Assembly: GCA_003427395.1 (NCBI GenBank)
Contig: BFEA01000212.1
Location: 2,272,937-2,303,957, forward strand
Reading direction: 5' to 3'
Source of the DNA: Chara braunii
Taxonomy: Eukaryota; Streptophyta; Charophyceae; Charales; Characeae
DNA: 31,021 bases
Below the pieces are notes generated by a model. That model made no database searches, was not told where the DNA came from, and saw nothing but the letters and a program-made list of their open reading frames with translations. This document shows positions 18,596-29,258 of the stretch, piece after piece. The translations under genes and the position numbers were made by a program. Each line of letters begins with the position of its first letter. Position 1 is the stretch's first letter.

Positions 18596-19170
18596 AATTT
18601 TGACAGTTTGTCTAACACATTGTCCGACAACGAGAATGTGTCAAAGTTTGTTAGGGCATGAGGTGTCTCTTACACTTCGCCCGACATCATGGATGTGTTA
18701 GAGTGTTATAATCGGGCTGATTCAGAAGAAAAAAAAAATTAAGTTTTGACACTTTTTCTGACACATCGTTTAACACCGAGAATGTGTCGGAGTTTATCAG
18801 GACATGAGGTGCGTTTGGCACATCGTTTAACATTATGAATGTGTCAGTGTTTGTGAGGGGGTGAGGCGTGTTTTATATAGTGTGAAGTTTAAGTAATTTA
18901 ACCCGGTCGTATTTTAGGCTGGGTTCGTTGGAAAATGAAGAAACGTGTAAACGGGTAGCTTTGAAAATTAAAAATCGTAATGATTTTCGATACCAAGGAT
19001 GCGTTAGAGATTGTTGGGTGGGATGCGTCAGATAGTGTTATGTTTGTTGCAATGAATGTAGTGCGTTATAGACTACTTCATGGGGAAATAAAGTACTTTG
19101 TAAATAAGACGACCATGAGATTAAAAATCATAATGATTATGGAACCAATGATGTGTCAGACATTGTCAGG
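18596..19170. repeat. Degenerate tandem array, about 146-153 bp period, with stem-loops
   Basis: Two clear units start at 18596 and 18741 (period 146). Two further diverged units are marked by ATTAAAAATC followed by TAATGATT at 18967 and 19120 (period 153). In the clear units, ACACAT-type and ATGTGT-type words face each other: 18615-18621 with 18635-18641, 18760-18766 with 18782-18788, and 18819-18823 with 18839-18843. The loops are about 13-15 nt. The open frame at 18980-19195 overlaps the array and is probably not coding. Confidence 0.65.
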
Positions 19171-19174
19171 AGTT

Positions 19175-20995
19175 GGGGCCGGACTCCGCCGGTGAGGAAA
19201 ACTAGCCTCAGACTCAAGTCTATTGCATTGATTGAAGAAGACCACGGACGTGCTGGACCATCGCCTTTACTAGCGATATCTGATTATAGACAGACTTCAG
19301 GGGCTTTGCCAAACTATTGTTGGGGTCAATACAAAAGTTGTGATTCTGAGAGGACGCACCCTCACAGGGTTCGTTCACATCCTCCTTGAGAGTAGCAGTG
19401 TTCCTGCCCTCCCCCTATTTCATGCAAGACATTGATTGTTTTTGTGGAAGTGACACTTAGGTATAGAGACGGGTACTGAATTTTGGCTTGAGGGCCCTTA
19501 CTGGCACCAACCTGAACGTTGACATGCTCGAGTGTTAAACAAGAACAGTAGTGCGAAGACAAAACTCGAAGAGGGATTTCTTTCGGCAATTGAATGCTAC
19601 TAAGCTTCCTTGTCGCTGGTTGTCAACCATTGAGGGGAGATCAAATAGTTGTGAATAATGTTCACTTATAACTTTGCTTAAGATTCATCGAAGAAAGAAA
19701 CTACGAGAGATCAACTCTCAACTGATCTCTGTTTTATCTTTTTGAAAGTTTCAAATGATGAGCTGGTACAGTACCTTTTGTGTCTGTGCAGTTGTAAAAA
19801 CATTGAAAAAACACGTTCGTTGAACTTTAAAACCCTCCACGGAGTTCAACGCTTGCTCCCCACCATCTATCTGTGAAATTGAACATTCCCGACTTCTCTC
19901 ACTTTCCGGCTCCGCCACTTTCCTTCAGTAAGCACGCAAGACGTCAACAAACACAACCCCGTTTTCAACAGTTCCTTCATTCAATTGTGCATTGCCCTGC
20001 TGTGAAGCCCTATTGCATTGATCTCCTTCAAAAATCCTTCTGATTTGAGGGTCTGGGAGTTACGCGAGGAGACTGTCCTCAGTTTAACCAGTTATCAGGT
20101 CGCTAGGATGAATAGCGATAAGGGGATGAGAGTTTTATCAGCATGAAACTTCTTCTGCAGTTTCCTGCAAGCATTTTCCCACGAAGCCCCTGACAGACCA
20201 ATGACTGCTAATTCTCGTCTCATCCAGGGCCAATTACTATACAGACCATGACTACCTCATCAGAGAACTTGAATGATCATCTTAGATTAGGCCTGGTCTT
20301 AGACGTGCAGTTGTAGACCCCGTCTCAATTGGATTGCATAACGATTAGTTACATAACCTTCTCTTGGGGATAGGACTTGCGAGCTGAGTAGACCAAGGAA
20401 GACTCGGTGGAATACTCGTGTTCCCAATTTTTTAAGTAGCAAGGCACTCCCGTCGTAAGAAATTAGCGGGGAATTGTGAATTTTGCTTTGGTCAATGGTA
20501 TGTATTCACGACGTATTTTCTTATTACGAGGCTGACTCAAAACATTTGTCACAGTGCATCCCCAACCGTAATGTTTTTCAGGATTAGGAGGGAGGAGTGG
20601 AATATGCCAGAAGTTACGTCTTCATTGTAGACCCTGTTTAAAACATCATACAACATATAAATAGTGTATCATCGTTTCCGTTGGGTTAGTCAATTTCTAA
20701 CCAACACTTGGACCATCAATTATCACTAACACTAGTCCCCATCCAATAAAAACTTAATAATTAAATAAAGTATTTTCCTCAGTTCTTCCTCCCTCTACGT
20801 TCATCAATTAGTCTCTGTCCAACCTCAACTATTAACGAAAGCATTCCTGATCACTTGAGATAAAGAGGCAGGCTGATAACCATACATGCTAGCCGCGCGC
20901 CAGAGGTTTTGAGCGAACATGTGTAGGTTCATGTTGTCACGTCAGCGCCGGTGTCCATGCTCAACCACGTGCTTACAATAAAGTCCAGCACGACT
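19175..20995. other. No supportable gene
   Basis: I see no open frame with a recognisable domain, no tRNA-like cloverleaf consensus and no clear repeat in this 1.8-kb stretch. Base composition is balanced to slightly AT-rich and stops are frequent in all frames. Confidence 0.5.
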
Positions 20996-21135
20996 ACATG
21001 CTCATACAACCACCTCATATGCTCATACAATCGCCATGTCTGCAGGCTTGTACAATCATACAATCGCATGAATACCTATAGGCTCGTGCTCACAGGGTGA
21101 TACGACTGCATGGATACTCACAGGTTCGCGTGATT
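20996..21135. repeat. Degenerate short tandem repeats (ATGCTCATACAA-like)
   Basis: Words such as ATGCTCATACAA, CTTGTACAATCATACAATCG and two longer units (CATGAATACCTATAGGCTCG and CATGGATACTCACAGGTTCG) recur with variable spacing. The array is too diverged to give one period by eye. Confidence 0.5.
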
Positions 21136-24100
21136 CCAAATTCGTATGATCGTACGTTTTCTCATCCCTGGTAATATAAAACCTTCTAAATGAGTGGATT
21201 AAACTCCAACAATATTTATGACCCTTGCTCTCTCGTTTGAACTTGTGCTTGCAATTCAAAATGAAGAATTGTTATTTGAACCACACATACAGGTCTGAAA
21301 GGGTCAAGTAATCTGAACTTAATTTGTCTCGCTTTCTATCCCTGTGCCATTATTTGTCTCGCTCGATTACCATCAGCCACCAATCATACGACGTTCTCTG
21401 TGTAGTAGAGACACGTGAATTAGTGGCGACGACGACCAAACGTTGATGGGCAAGTTCAACCACCATCGATTTTCTTTGGAGAGTTGGAAAAACTACTCAT
21501 ACACGGTTTTTTTGAAGTTTTAAAATTGACAATACCTAGCGGCTGAGTAAAACTCCCCAAACCCACTCCAGCGAGGGACCACATTTAATCCACTCATAGC
21601 ATTCTCACTTTCGAAGCCTTTTCACTAAGCATTAAGTGATTATGAAATTGGCACACGAGAGAGAACGAAAGGGAAACAGTAGCAATGCATTACATGGACC
21701 ATAGAGAGCAAACAACACAGTCAGCATAGCGTAATTAATGGTCAACTCCCTTCTATAGAAGACATCTTCAACAAAAGTGAAAATTCTCGCGTGTATCTTG
21801 AGAAGTCCGTCCCCAATTCCATGCGAAACATTATTGGTGGCTCTGTTGACAAAACGCTTAGTCACTAATGGTCACATCTCTTAGATTGTTCCAACCTTCG
21901 GATCGGGAATCGTTTAACCGAATAATGTGCTCCACCGTAGATTATCAATCTGGCCGTCGGATAACTCTCTCCACCGTTTTTGTCTCCCTACTTCGTTACA
22001 ACTCGACCGAGCCTCGATAATGATTTAGCTCGCTCACTGATGACCTCAGGATCTCAAGGCATAGCGCCTCTGTCTACTCAGCGCTTCAATTCTTCTCGTC
22101 TCGTTAGGGCGTAGCACATGGCCTGTTTCGAGAAAAGCGAGCCTCAAAACTGCCTGTCCCTCCTCAACATCGGGAGGGATCAACTAACAGTGCTCCACGA
22201 CTGGCGCACCGAAGCCCAGATGACAGTAGAGAATGGCTACTAGTGGAAAGAGCGGTTGACGTCAACAATAAAGGGAAGGTGCGCCTTCACACACCTCCTG
22301 CGATCAGCACGCTTCGCTCATGCCCCCTCCCTCTTCTCATGAAGGGTTGTAACACTGGCCACAAACTCAACAAGAAAGGTGCACGTTCATGCCGCAGCAG
22401 AGAGGGAGGGAACAAAGACAACACCAATAGGAACCCTCTAATGCGCACTGTAGTGGTATCCCTTTTTATCCCCAAATCGGAACTATCACTTAACATTGCC
22501 TGTAGTTCTCTCTCGCAATTCCAGAAAAGAAAAAATGTTTGGCTACTCATATCTGCTCATGAGGCCACCTGTGAGAACCCCATCGTCTATCTATTCTCAA
22601 GTACAGTGATGACGTCAACAAACGCTTGAGCCAACGAGTGTGCTCTGACTAAAGAAGAGGAGAAGACACGGTATGATCCTCGTGCACGAAACATGCTCAG
22701 GGCAAGTGGTGTCCGCTATGAACTGTACCCCCCTTGCCTCTCTACTTCGTGTAATCGTTGGCGCGTCTTCTTGCTGATCCCACATGAAGCGCACGGCACG
22801 GGAGTCCCGAATCCGCTTAGTCAAGAAACACAGAGTCGTAAGGCACGAATCTAGAGGAACCAAGGCGCATTCCTGCCACAGCAAAAAACCGAGCTTTGAG
22901 ACGATGATTCCTCGCACATATGGCGGAAGCCCCCAAGACATTCGTCGTACTCTATGAGTTTGTGCCTCTCTCTTCGATCCTAGTTGACCTCCGCTTCTCA
23001 CGACTTAGCGTTTTTTGTCCTTCCCTTTTCATGCATGCCAGTACTAGTACACTACCCCACTGATCACGTGTTCCTTGTTCAGAGCGCACACATAACCCAT
23101 CTTCTCACTAAAGAGTTCTGCTCGCTCAACGAATCACAGCATAACGTCCAATCAGGCCAGCGTCTGAGAGTTCATCCTCGCCATGGCATAGGTGAAGATT
23201 GAGACGGCCGCTTGCACGCGATGCACCCTATGATCAGAGAAACTCTCCTCTCTCTCGAATCCCTGGCTTTCTTCTCATTCGTCCTACGTGTCCGTTGACT
23301 GTAACTGCCTTGTTCTCTTGTCCCGCCGTGAGCTGCTCGCTGCGTATCGCCACTTTGAAGCGCTGGTCCTTCTGTCCTCGTGAATTTGCCATTGGGCCCC
23401 TCTCCATAGGCTCTGCTGGATGGTTGTCCCCTCGCCACTGTTCCATACCGTGTACAGATCGGGTTGCCTATGTGTCACTCATTTTTTACTCCCCTTCCGA
23501 GTCTCGGTCGAGGTGTTGCTCTTCCCTGGTTGTGGTACCAGTCGACGAATCGTCCTCATGATAAGTAACCGTTACTCGCATACCTGCAGTCACCCCGTCT
23601 CGCCTACACCTCCACTCAGCTCTGTTGTGCGCCTCGATAATAGCCGCTTGCAGTCCCTCATCTCTCCTCATCTCCTAGTCCCGATGGCCGCACACGTTGA
23701 TTTTTAACCTCACCTCCCCAGTGGGTCTCCCGTAGGATAGTATCACCTCGACCAACACGCCCTTCTCATCCTCTCGATCTCAAGTCCAAGAGTACCTCAT
23801 GTATCTTGGCCTGTAGCCACAAAACCCATTCCGGTACGACATAGCCACCTTTCCCTAGTAATAGCCAGTTCCCCAGACCGCAACGGTGGCCAACTTCTCC
23901 CTAGTACACTAAGTGTCTGACTCCCACACTCAACTCCAGCTGCGAGCTGAGCCTGCCACGCTCAGCACAACTATTTAGGCCGCCGAATGCACACCGGTTG
24001 GCTCATAGCAAAACCACGACCATTTCCCCTTTTGATAAGACCCCTCAATGCTGAGTTACCTAATCAGACACTTAAGATCACTCTTAGATCGATAAAGAAA

Positions 24101-24209
24101 AGAAGGGAAAACAAAAATTGAACCGCACTTGAATAATATTCTAATTTTGTAATAGCAAAAAAAATCAACGGTTATAGTCATTATCCACGATTAATCCCAT
24201 AACTGAGTA
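21136..24209. other. No supportable gene
   Basis: Only short frames occur (22243-22629 plus, 22615-23001 minus, 23199-23561 plus), and none has a family motif or a convincing composition. Two identical TGACGTCAACA words occur, at 22258 and 22610. The first lies in a perfect 12-bp palindrome, GTTGACGTCAAC (22255-22266), the type of core bound by bZIP factors; with no gene nearby this is only noted. Confidence 0.45.
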
Positions 24210-25597
24210 CCGACTGTCGCGCTCCTTTCTTCAAAGGAGACCATCGAACCACTCCTAATGGGTACTCATGTCTGATGGCAAGAAGGGGGTTCATGACCTT
24301 CTATAGGGCACAAGCGGTTATCGGGTAGCTAAAAATTCAGGAATGAAAATTCTGAAGTGAGAGTTTTTGGCAGTTTGAAAATCCTGAATGGTCCTGAAGT
24401 GGTGACTAGATCAGAAGACCCTGAAAACCACCTGTTTAGGCAGGTTGAATCCTGAAGTGGTGAAGGGTGTCCTGAAGTGGTCAAGTGAGAGTTTTGGGCA
24501 GTCTAAAAATCATGAATGGTCCTGAAGTGGTGAAAGCTCTGAAGACCATGAAAACCACCCTTCACCACTTGAGGATGTAGCCTGCCTAAACAAGTGTTTT
24601 TCAGGGTCTTCGAAACTTTTACCACTTCAGGACCATTTAGGATTTTCAGACATGAATGGTCCTGAAGTAGTGAAAGGTTTGAAGACCCTGAAAACCACCT
24701 GTTTAGGCAGACTGCATCCTGAAATGGTAAAGGGTGTCATAAAGTGGTGATGAAAAATACGACTGTTGTTAACCTTCTCTCCTACAGGGGTGATAAGCCT
24801 CCTACCAATGCGGTCATGGGTGCTCCTATTTCGAAGACTCATGGCGTAGGACTCAACTGACCAAAGTTACAGTGAAGTAGGAAATGAAGGGTCGACCAAC
24901 CTAAGTCACCCACTTACGAATCACGGTTCAAATTTGATACGTGCGCCGTGTGTTCCCCCGCAAAGCGACAAAGGGGAAAATAAATTAATAAAAAACAAAG
25001 AAGATAATAATAATGGTAATAACAACAAGGAAAATAAACCATACTTCGCCCCTTGCGTCATGACGTGTTGAAAGTCATCTGATCCCAGAACACTAAGTAA
25101 CGATCTAGATTTAGAAACGATTTTGAAGCTCAATATCCATCTTCCTTTTTTTTTTTCTTTTTTCGTTGTGTCTTTTTTTTACTGAGAGTGACTATTACCA
25201 CAACACCTACCCCATAACCAGGTTACAGGGGCCCAACTTACATTTTTAAAACATTGTCCCGACTCCCGCCATCATACCTATGAGAACCCGGTGACTGCTA
25301 TGATATACCGATTGCACTCTTTTGCACGGTAAGGTGCCAGGCCTGTTTGGGCCAACCGAAAGTCCAGCAGTGATCCCACTCTTTTCGTCAAGGGAAGTAT
25401 CAACTGGACTCTATAACAGTGCACCCCGGGTACGGCCCAATATGCACCAGAGGTCTACAAACTAGAAGGCTCGGCGCGCTACAGGGGGTCTTAAGTGCGC
25501 AGTGGAGGCATACGAGTGGACACTTGAAACACCACGTGACATGCGAGCAGGCACCTGTTACACAGCGGAGGGTCGAGATACCACGCCCTTCGACACC
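24210..25597. repeat. Dispersed repeat, copy A, split by a foldback element
   Basis: Parts of this segment align with 27828-28655. The shared words, in order, are the stretch before 24310 (TGATGGCAA and TTCATGACCT; copy B has CGATGGCAA and TTATGACCT), GGTGATAAGCCTCCTACC (24788-24805; same in copy B), CCCCCGCAAAGCGACA (24955-24970; CCCCCACAAAATGACA in copy B) and GGAGGGTCGAGATACCACGC (25567-25586; GGAGGGTCGAGACATCACAC in copy B). Copy A carries the 24311-24780 insertion, which copy B lacks. The alignment between these anchors is uncertain by eye. Confidence 0.6.
24311..24780. mobile_element. Foldback/MITE-like element with internal inverted modules
   Basis: The left end begins CAAGCGGTTATCGGGTAGCT, which reappears inverted at 27374-27393. 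The interior contains a module (about 128 bp where tandem) marked by TGGTCCTGAAGTGGTGA, GAAGACC and GAAAACCACC. It occurs forward at about 24358 and 24485, inverted at about 24558-24645 and forward again at about 24653-24750, so the RNA or single strand could fold into long hairpins. At the right end the outer repeat has decayed. The flanking bases CTATAGGG (24301-24308) and CTACAGGG (24780-24787) could be an 8-bp target duplication with one mismatch, which would fit a hAT-type origin. No coding capacity is seen. Confidence 0.65.
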
Positions 25598-26028
25598 GCA
25601 AGTGGAGGTAAGTTGTACCTCGCATGGCCCTATCTTGTCGTAAGGGTTCACGAGAGGTATGGTTGGCGCACTCGGCTGGAGTGGCAAAACGCTCAACGAC
25701 GAAGTCTTGCAAAAATCCTGTGTGACACAATCGAGAGGATCCCCCTACGGGACTGATGCGCCCGACATCAATTTGACAGGTTGAAGTCATAAGATACTCA
25801 ACATGATTTCATAGTAATTTATACAAAAAACAGGTAGGTGTTTCCGTCGCGGAAGGCACGTTCCTTAAGAAGCGCGGAGTTGGGATGAGGGATCAATGAG
25901 ACAAGTTTTAAATTCTCAATCAAAAGGCGACAGTTAAATAAGCAGAAGACTGTAAAAAAAAAAAAAAAAACAAAAAAAAATGCGACAGTCAATTATAGGG
26001 GTTATCCGTGTTTTTCTTTTTTTTTCCA
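25598..26028. other. No clear gene; long A run near the 3' side
   Basis: This region contains a plain open frame remnant (25502-25756 plus) overlapping the dispersed repeat, and an A-rich run at 25952-25980. I see no recognisable protein or RNA. A pyrimidine tract ending TTTTTTCCAG at about 26020-26029 immediately precedes the coding relic and could be a splice acceptor. Confidence 0.4.
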
Positions 26029-27140
26029 GATGCCTACGGTACTTGTGGTCGTTGTGTTATTTCCGAAGAGAGAGAAGGTCGCAAGGTACGTAGTTTAGAC
26101 AAGAAGGTGCGGATTGAACTTGGAACAAGTTTTTTCGCATGGTTTATAACTTGGCTATTATATTTCCGTCTAAGAGAGAATTGAGGATGAATCCCGGCAT
26201 GGAGAGAAACTCGCCGCGAACCTATTTATTTATAACCTCAACTTATTTGTGAATCTTTAAACCCAGTTTTTTTCGAACCTTGCACCCAGGCTAGGTCGAC
26301 TTACGCATTATTTATGGGTTGGACGACGAGAAGTTGCGAGCAAAATATGACCATGATATTAGATGGTTGTATCTAAGGCTCATTTTGTACTATGATGCTC
26401 ACATAGACCCTTTCGACAACATCGGGTTCCTCGAGCGGATTCAAGCAATTGTTTCGAAATTATCGATAGACAAACCTAAGATGGGGTCACCTATTGGCTT
26501 GAGGTACGTAACTTACGACGACTTATTGAAGCATAGGGTGATTCAGTGAATTGAAAATAGGAAAACAAACTTAAGGGATATAAATATTTAAAGTTCAAGA
26601 CGAGAATGATATTTACTGATGAGGTTAACGATTCTTTTCGGATGACAGATATTGGGGCAGTGGCGACATTTGTCTATACGTGTGAGGAAGCAAGTGAATG
26701 GATGACAGTATTGGACGAAAAAGGGATTGGTATGGTTAAAACCGAGCAGTTAATTTTATGATTCATCTGTCGTCTTTCCTTAGAGCGATAAACCATGGTT
26801 TTGGCAGTAGAGTTTGAGAAATCATTCTCGACTGTGTCTTTTTCACACTGACGTTGCAAGGCACATTATCTGTTACGGGTTCACACGTCGAAGACGTAAC
26901 GGAGTATCTCACCAATTGGTTCAACACATTTATAAGTGTTCTGCATTTGTCAGGGAGACTTAAGAAGTGAAGTGGTTATCCTTTGTACAACTCTTGCACT
27001 ATAACGAGTGGCATGGACCGTTTGCTTATGTACATTATCGTCACACTCGCGACAACCAGTACCAACGGTTTAGGCGAGATACTTTTTCTACAGAGGAGTT
27101 TGAGTGCGAGCATCGGTTTTTTTGGGTAATTAATGCTTGA
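26029..27140 (+). pseudogene. Decayed protein-coding relic of unknown family
   Basis: Successive plus-strand segments look like real protein but lie in different frames. Segment 26029-26184 begins with YGTCGRCVISEE, which has a CxxC pair, and includes a hydrophobic stretch FFAWFITWLLYF. Segment 26183-26260 includes GEKLAANLFIYN. Segment 26295-26549 contains YDHDIRWLYLRLILYYD and continues after a TGA to about 26588. Segment 26580-26761 contains DIGAVATFVYTCEEASEW. Segment 26818-26970 contains HVEDVTEYLTNWFN. Segment 26964-27140 contains FVQLLHYNEWHGPFAYVHYR. Joined, this is over 300 codons with several frame changes and stops. It ends where the inverted foldback element begins. I do not recognise the family; an old transposase or a host gene fragment are both possible. 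Confidence 0.4.
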
Positions 27141-27393
27141 CCACTTGGGTAATTAAACAGGTGGTTTTCAGGGTCTTCGGACCTTTCACCACTTAAGGAC
27201 CATTCAAGATGGACATCTCACTTGACCACTTCAGGACACCCTTCACCACTTCAGGATGCAGCCTGCCTAAACATGTGGTTTTCAGGGTCTTCGGACCTTT
27301 CACCACTTCAGGGTCATTCAAGATTTTCAGACTGCCCAAAACTCCACTTCAGAATTTTCATTCCTGAATTTTCAGCTACCCGATAACCGCTTG
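27141..27393. mobile_element. Inverted, truncated copy of the foldback element
   Basis: The right end (about 27330-27393) is the reverse complement of the left end of the element at 24311, including CTACCCGATAACCGCTTG. The interior has two inverted copies of the same module, with GTGGTTTTCAGGGTCTTCGG starting at 27161 and 27275 (period 114). A 12-bp direct repeat TTGGGTAATTAA occurs at 27122-27133 and 27145-27156, at the border with the coding relic. Confidence 0.65.
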
Positions 27394-27827
27394 AGAATAG
27401 TCGGTGTCTGATGTCGTCAACAACTATCTACAAGCTCATACACACAATGCATGCAAGTTACTGGACTACTAAACCTAGATAGTCACAGCCTAAACGCCCC
27501 TCTCTACACTACTATACCAACTTACTAAACAATAAGACGACAATACAATTTATGAGTATCTCCACTGACCAATAGCGGAGTGGCTCGGGGACTACCTTTT
27601 ATAAACTTGGAAGTTCCACAATCCTTGTGCTCTAAATGAGAGGCTTAAGTAAAATAATAATAAATAATAATAAAATAATATTTCGGTCAATAATAGGTAT
27701 GTAAAACAGTCGAAACTAAGGACCCAACGGTTACTAAGCACCCGCGCCTCTACAATTTGAGCCTGCAGTCCTTTCAACTTACTCTGGAAAGACAACAGGC
27801 TCGACGGGCAGCATGGTCCCATAAGAG
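27394..27827. other. No supportable gene
   Basis: AT-rich sequence with a short AATAAT microsatellite (about 27650-27680). The only frame (27592-27822 minus) runs through this microsatellite and has no recognisable domain. Confidence 0.5.
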
Positions 27828-28660
27828 GATACCGAGCAGTGGCCTCCCTTCTTTAAAAAGGACCAGAGGCCTATCAATAGTAGGGGCCTTGTCCGATGGC
27901 AACGAAGGGGCTTATGACCTCGTTTGAAAGGTGATAAGCCTCCTACCGATGCGGCCCCAAGTATCCTACTTTCTTAGGGTCTACCCACGATATCCCCGAA
28001 AGGTGAGCAAGTCAAAACTCACATCTGATAAATTAGGAATTGAAACCTAACGTGTTAATAAAATCAAAGAGTTGGATCACCTTAGGCGGCGACCTTATTT
28101 TTGAATTCGGTGAGATAATCGAACCGTTTTTTTCCCCCACAAAATGACAGGAGGGGAACTAAAATTTGAGGAGACAAAGTAAAATAAAAACGAAAATTAA
28201 ATATTATTCATGAAAACATAGCATTACGATCACCTATATCAACTGATTGAAACTAAACTAAAATAATAGTTTGGATTCTGACACAAATCGGATGAAAGGC
28301 GTTACGTTTTCTCTTTTACCTTTTATTTTCTCATTCTTCGCATTGCTTTGTCCATAGCAGTGACCACGACTTGTATGCTTATCACATAACTCGGCTAAAC
28401 ACAACTTGCCTCGAAGTAGAAAAGGTAGCATTGAGGTTACTACCTTCTAGTCCTTGGACCGAACCGGTGGCTACCACGATCATGGTCGGTTGTGCAATGT
28501 TGTACAGGAGGGCGCCAAATCCACAAACCAATGCAAGGTCCAGTGACGCAACCCTCATTTTCGCCTCTAGGAGTACCAGTCGGACAAGTTCATGAATAGT
28601 ATTCATAGGGTGTGTCTAGTACACCATGGAGGGTCGAGACATCACACCCTCCGACTGATC
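27828..28660. repeat. Dispersed repeat, copy B, without the insertion
   Basis: This is the uninterrupted partner of the repeat at 24210-25597. The region corresponding to the insertion point reads straight from TTATGACCTCG (27911) through AAAGGTGATAAGCC (27926-27939), so it represents the state before insertion. The anchors GGTGATAAGCCTCCTACC, CCCCCACAAAATGACA and GGAGGGTCGAGACATCACAC occur in the same order as in copy A. Divergence is high, so the duplication is old. Confidence 0.55.
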
Positions 28661-28671
28661 ATGCTAGAATC

Positions 28672-28976
28672 GATCATTCCACTCGATTCAAACGATCAAA
28701 TGGATCCAATCGATTCAATCAAAATTCGATCGATCAATTGAATTGATTCAATCGAGCCGATTCAATAGGTTTTTTCTGCGTTCTTATACACACCCACAAA
28801 AAGTAAGGGTTTTTTTTTCTTTATTTTTGTTGTTTTCTTAATCATATACTGCGATGTGTGGGGTGGTAGCACCCCTTCCACACCCTCCACAACCCCACAT
28901 GTCGAACCCCTCTCCCCGCCTAAAGGGCCAGCCGCAAATGAAGGCTAATGAATCTGGCTGCTGAGATTCAAACTGA
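28672..28976. repeat. ATCGATT-rich simple sequence and flank
   Basis: At 28672-28770 the sequence is made of GATTCAA, CGATCGAT and CAATTGAATTG words, with short palindromes such as TCAATTGAATTGA. It resembles the (ATCA)/(ATCG) tracts of the 15-18 kb block but is more diverged. The remaining bases up to 28976 show no gene. Confidence 0.45.
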
Positions 28977-29258
28977 GATTCAACTTTGTCCCGCCTAAAG
29001 TTGATTCGTAGCTTTGGACCTAAGCTCTACACCGATTATTCCAAGCCTCCATTGCCTCTCACTCTCACAAATGGTTCTTGCTGGGGAGACTTGGTAGATC
29101 TGGCCAAGAGGTACATTTCTCCAACAGAGATCGACTATGAGGTCGTGACCGAGTCTTCCGACTTTCTACATCTAAGACGAGGGATCTTCTCACAACCGTA
29201 TCTTCCTATATTATGGGAGGACTTTTATGCTATCAACAGAAAAAAGTGGTGTAATTGA
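28977..29258 (+). pseudogene. Protein-like fragment of unknown family
   Basis: An open stretch follows a TGA at 28974-28976 and ends in TGA at 29256-29258. It has no ATG near its start, so it would be an exon or a broken 5' end. The composition is protein-like, with FGPKLYTDYSKPPLPL, CWGDLVDLAKRYISP, DYEVVTESSDFLHLRRGIF and a C-terminal WEDFYAINRKKW. I do not recognise a family. It may be the last exon of a gene beginning elsewhere, or a relic like the one at 26029-27140. No splice or promoter signal is convincing. Confidence 0.3.

Noticed and set aside
22243-23561. Frames of 70-128 codons on both strands
   Set aside because: Overlapping frames on opposite strands with no family motif; lengths are expected by chance in this composition.
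24915-24940. Possible tRNA T-arm (GGTTCAAATTTG)
   Set aside because: No matching D-arm, anticodon arm or acceptor pairing could be found around it.
26030-26085. Short exon bounded by a pyrimidine tract plus CAG and by GTACGT
   Set aside because: The reading frame continues through the supposed donor for another 30 codons, so the splice-site reading is not needed. A 3' splice acceptor at 26029 remains possible.
24311-27393. One single 3-kb DNA transposon with matching terminal inverted repeats and an internal gene
   Set aside because: The ends match, but copy A of the dispersed repeat continues to the right of 24780 and the empty copy B shows the 24311-24780 segment to be an independent insertion. 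Two separate copies in opposite orientation fit better.
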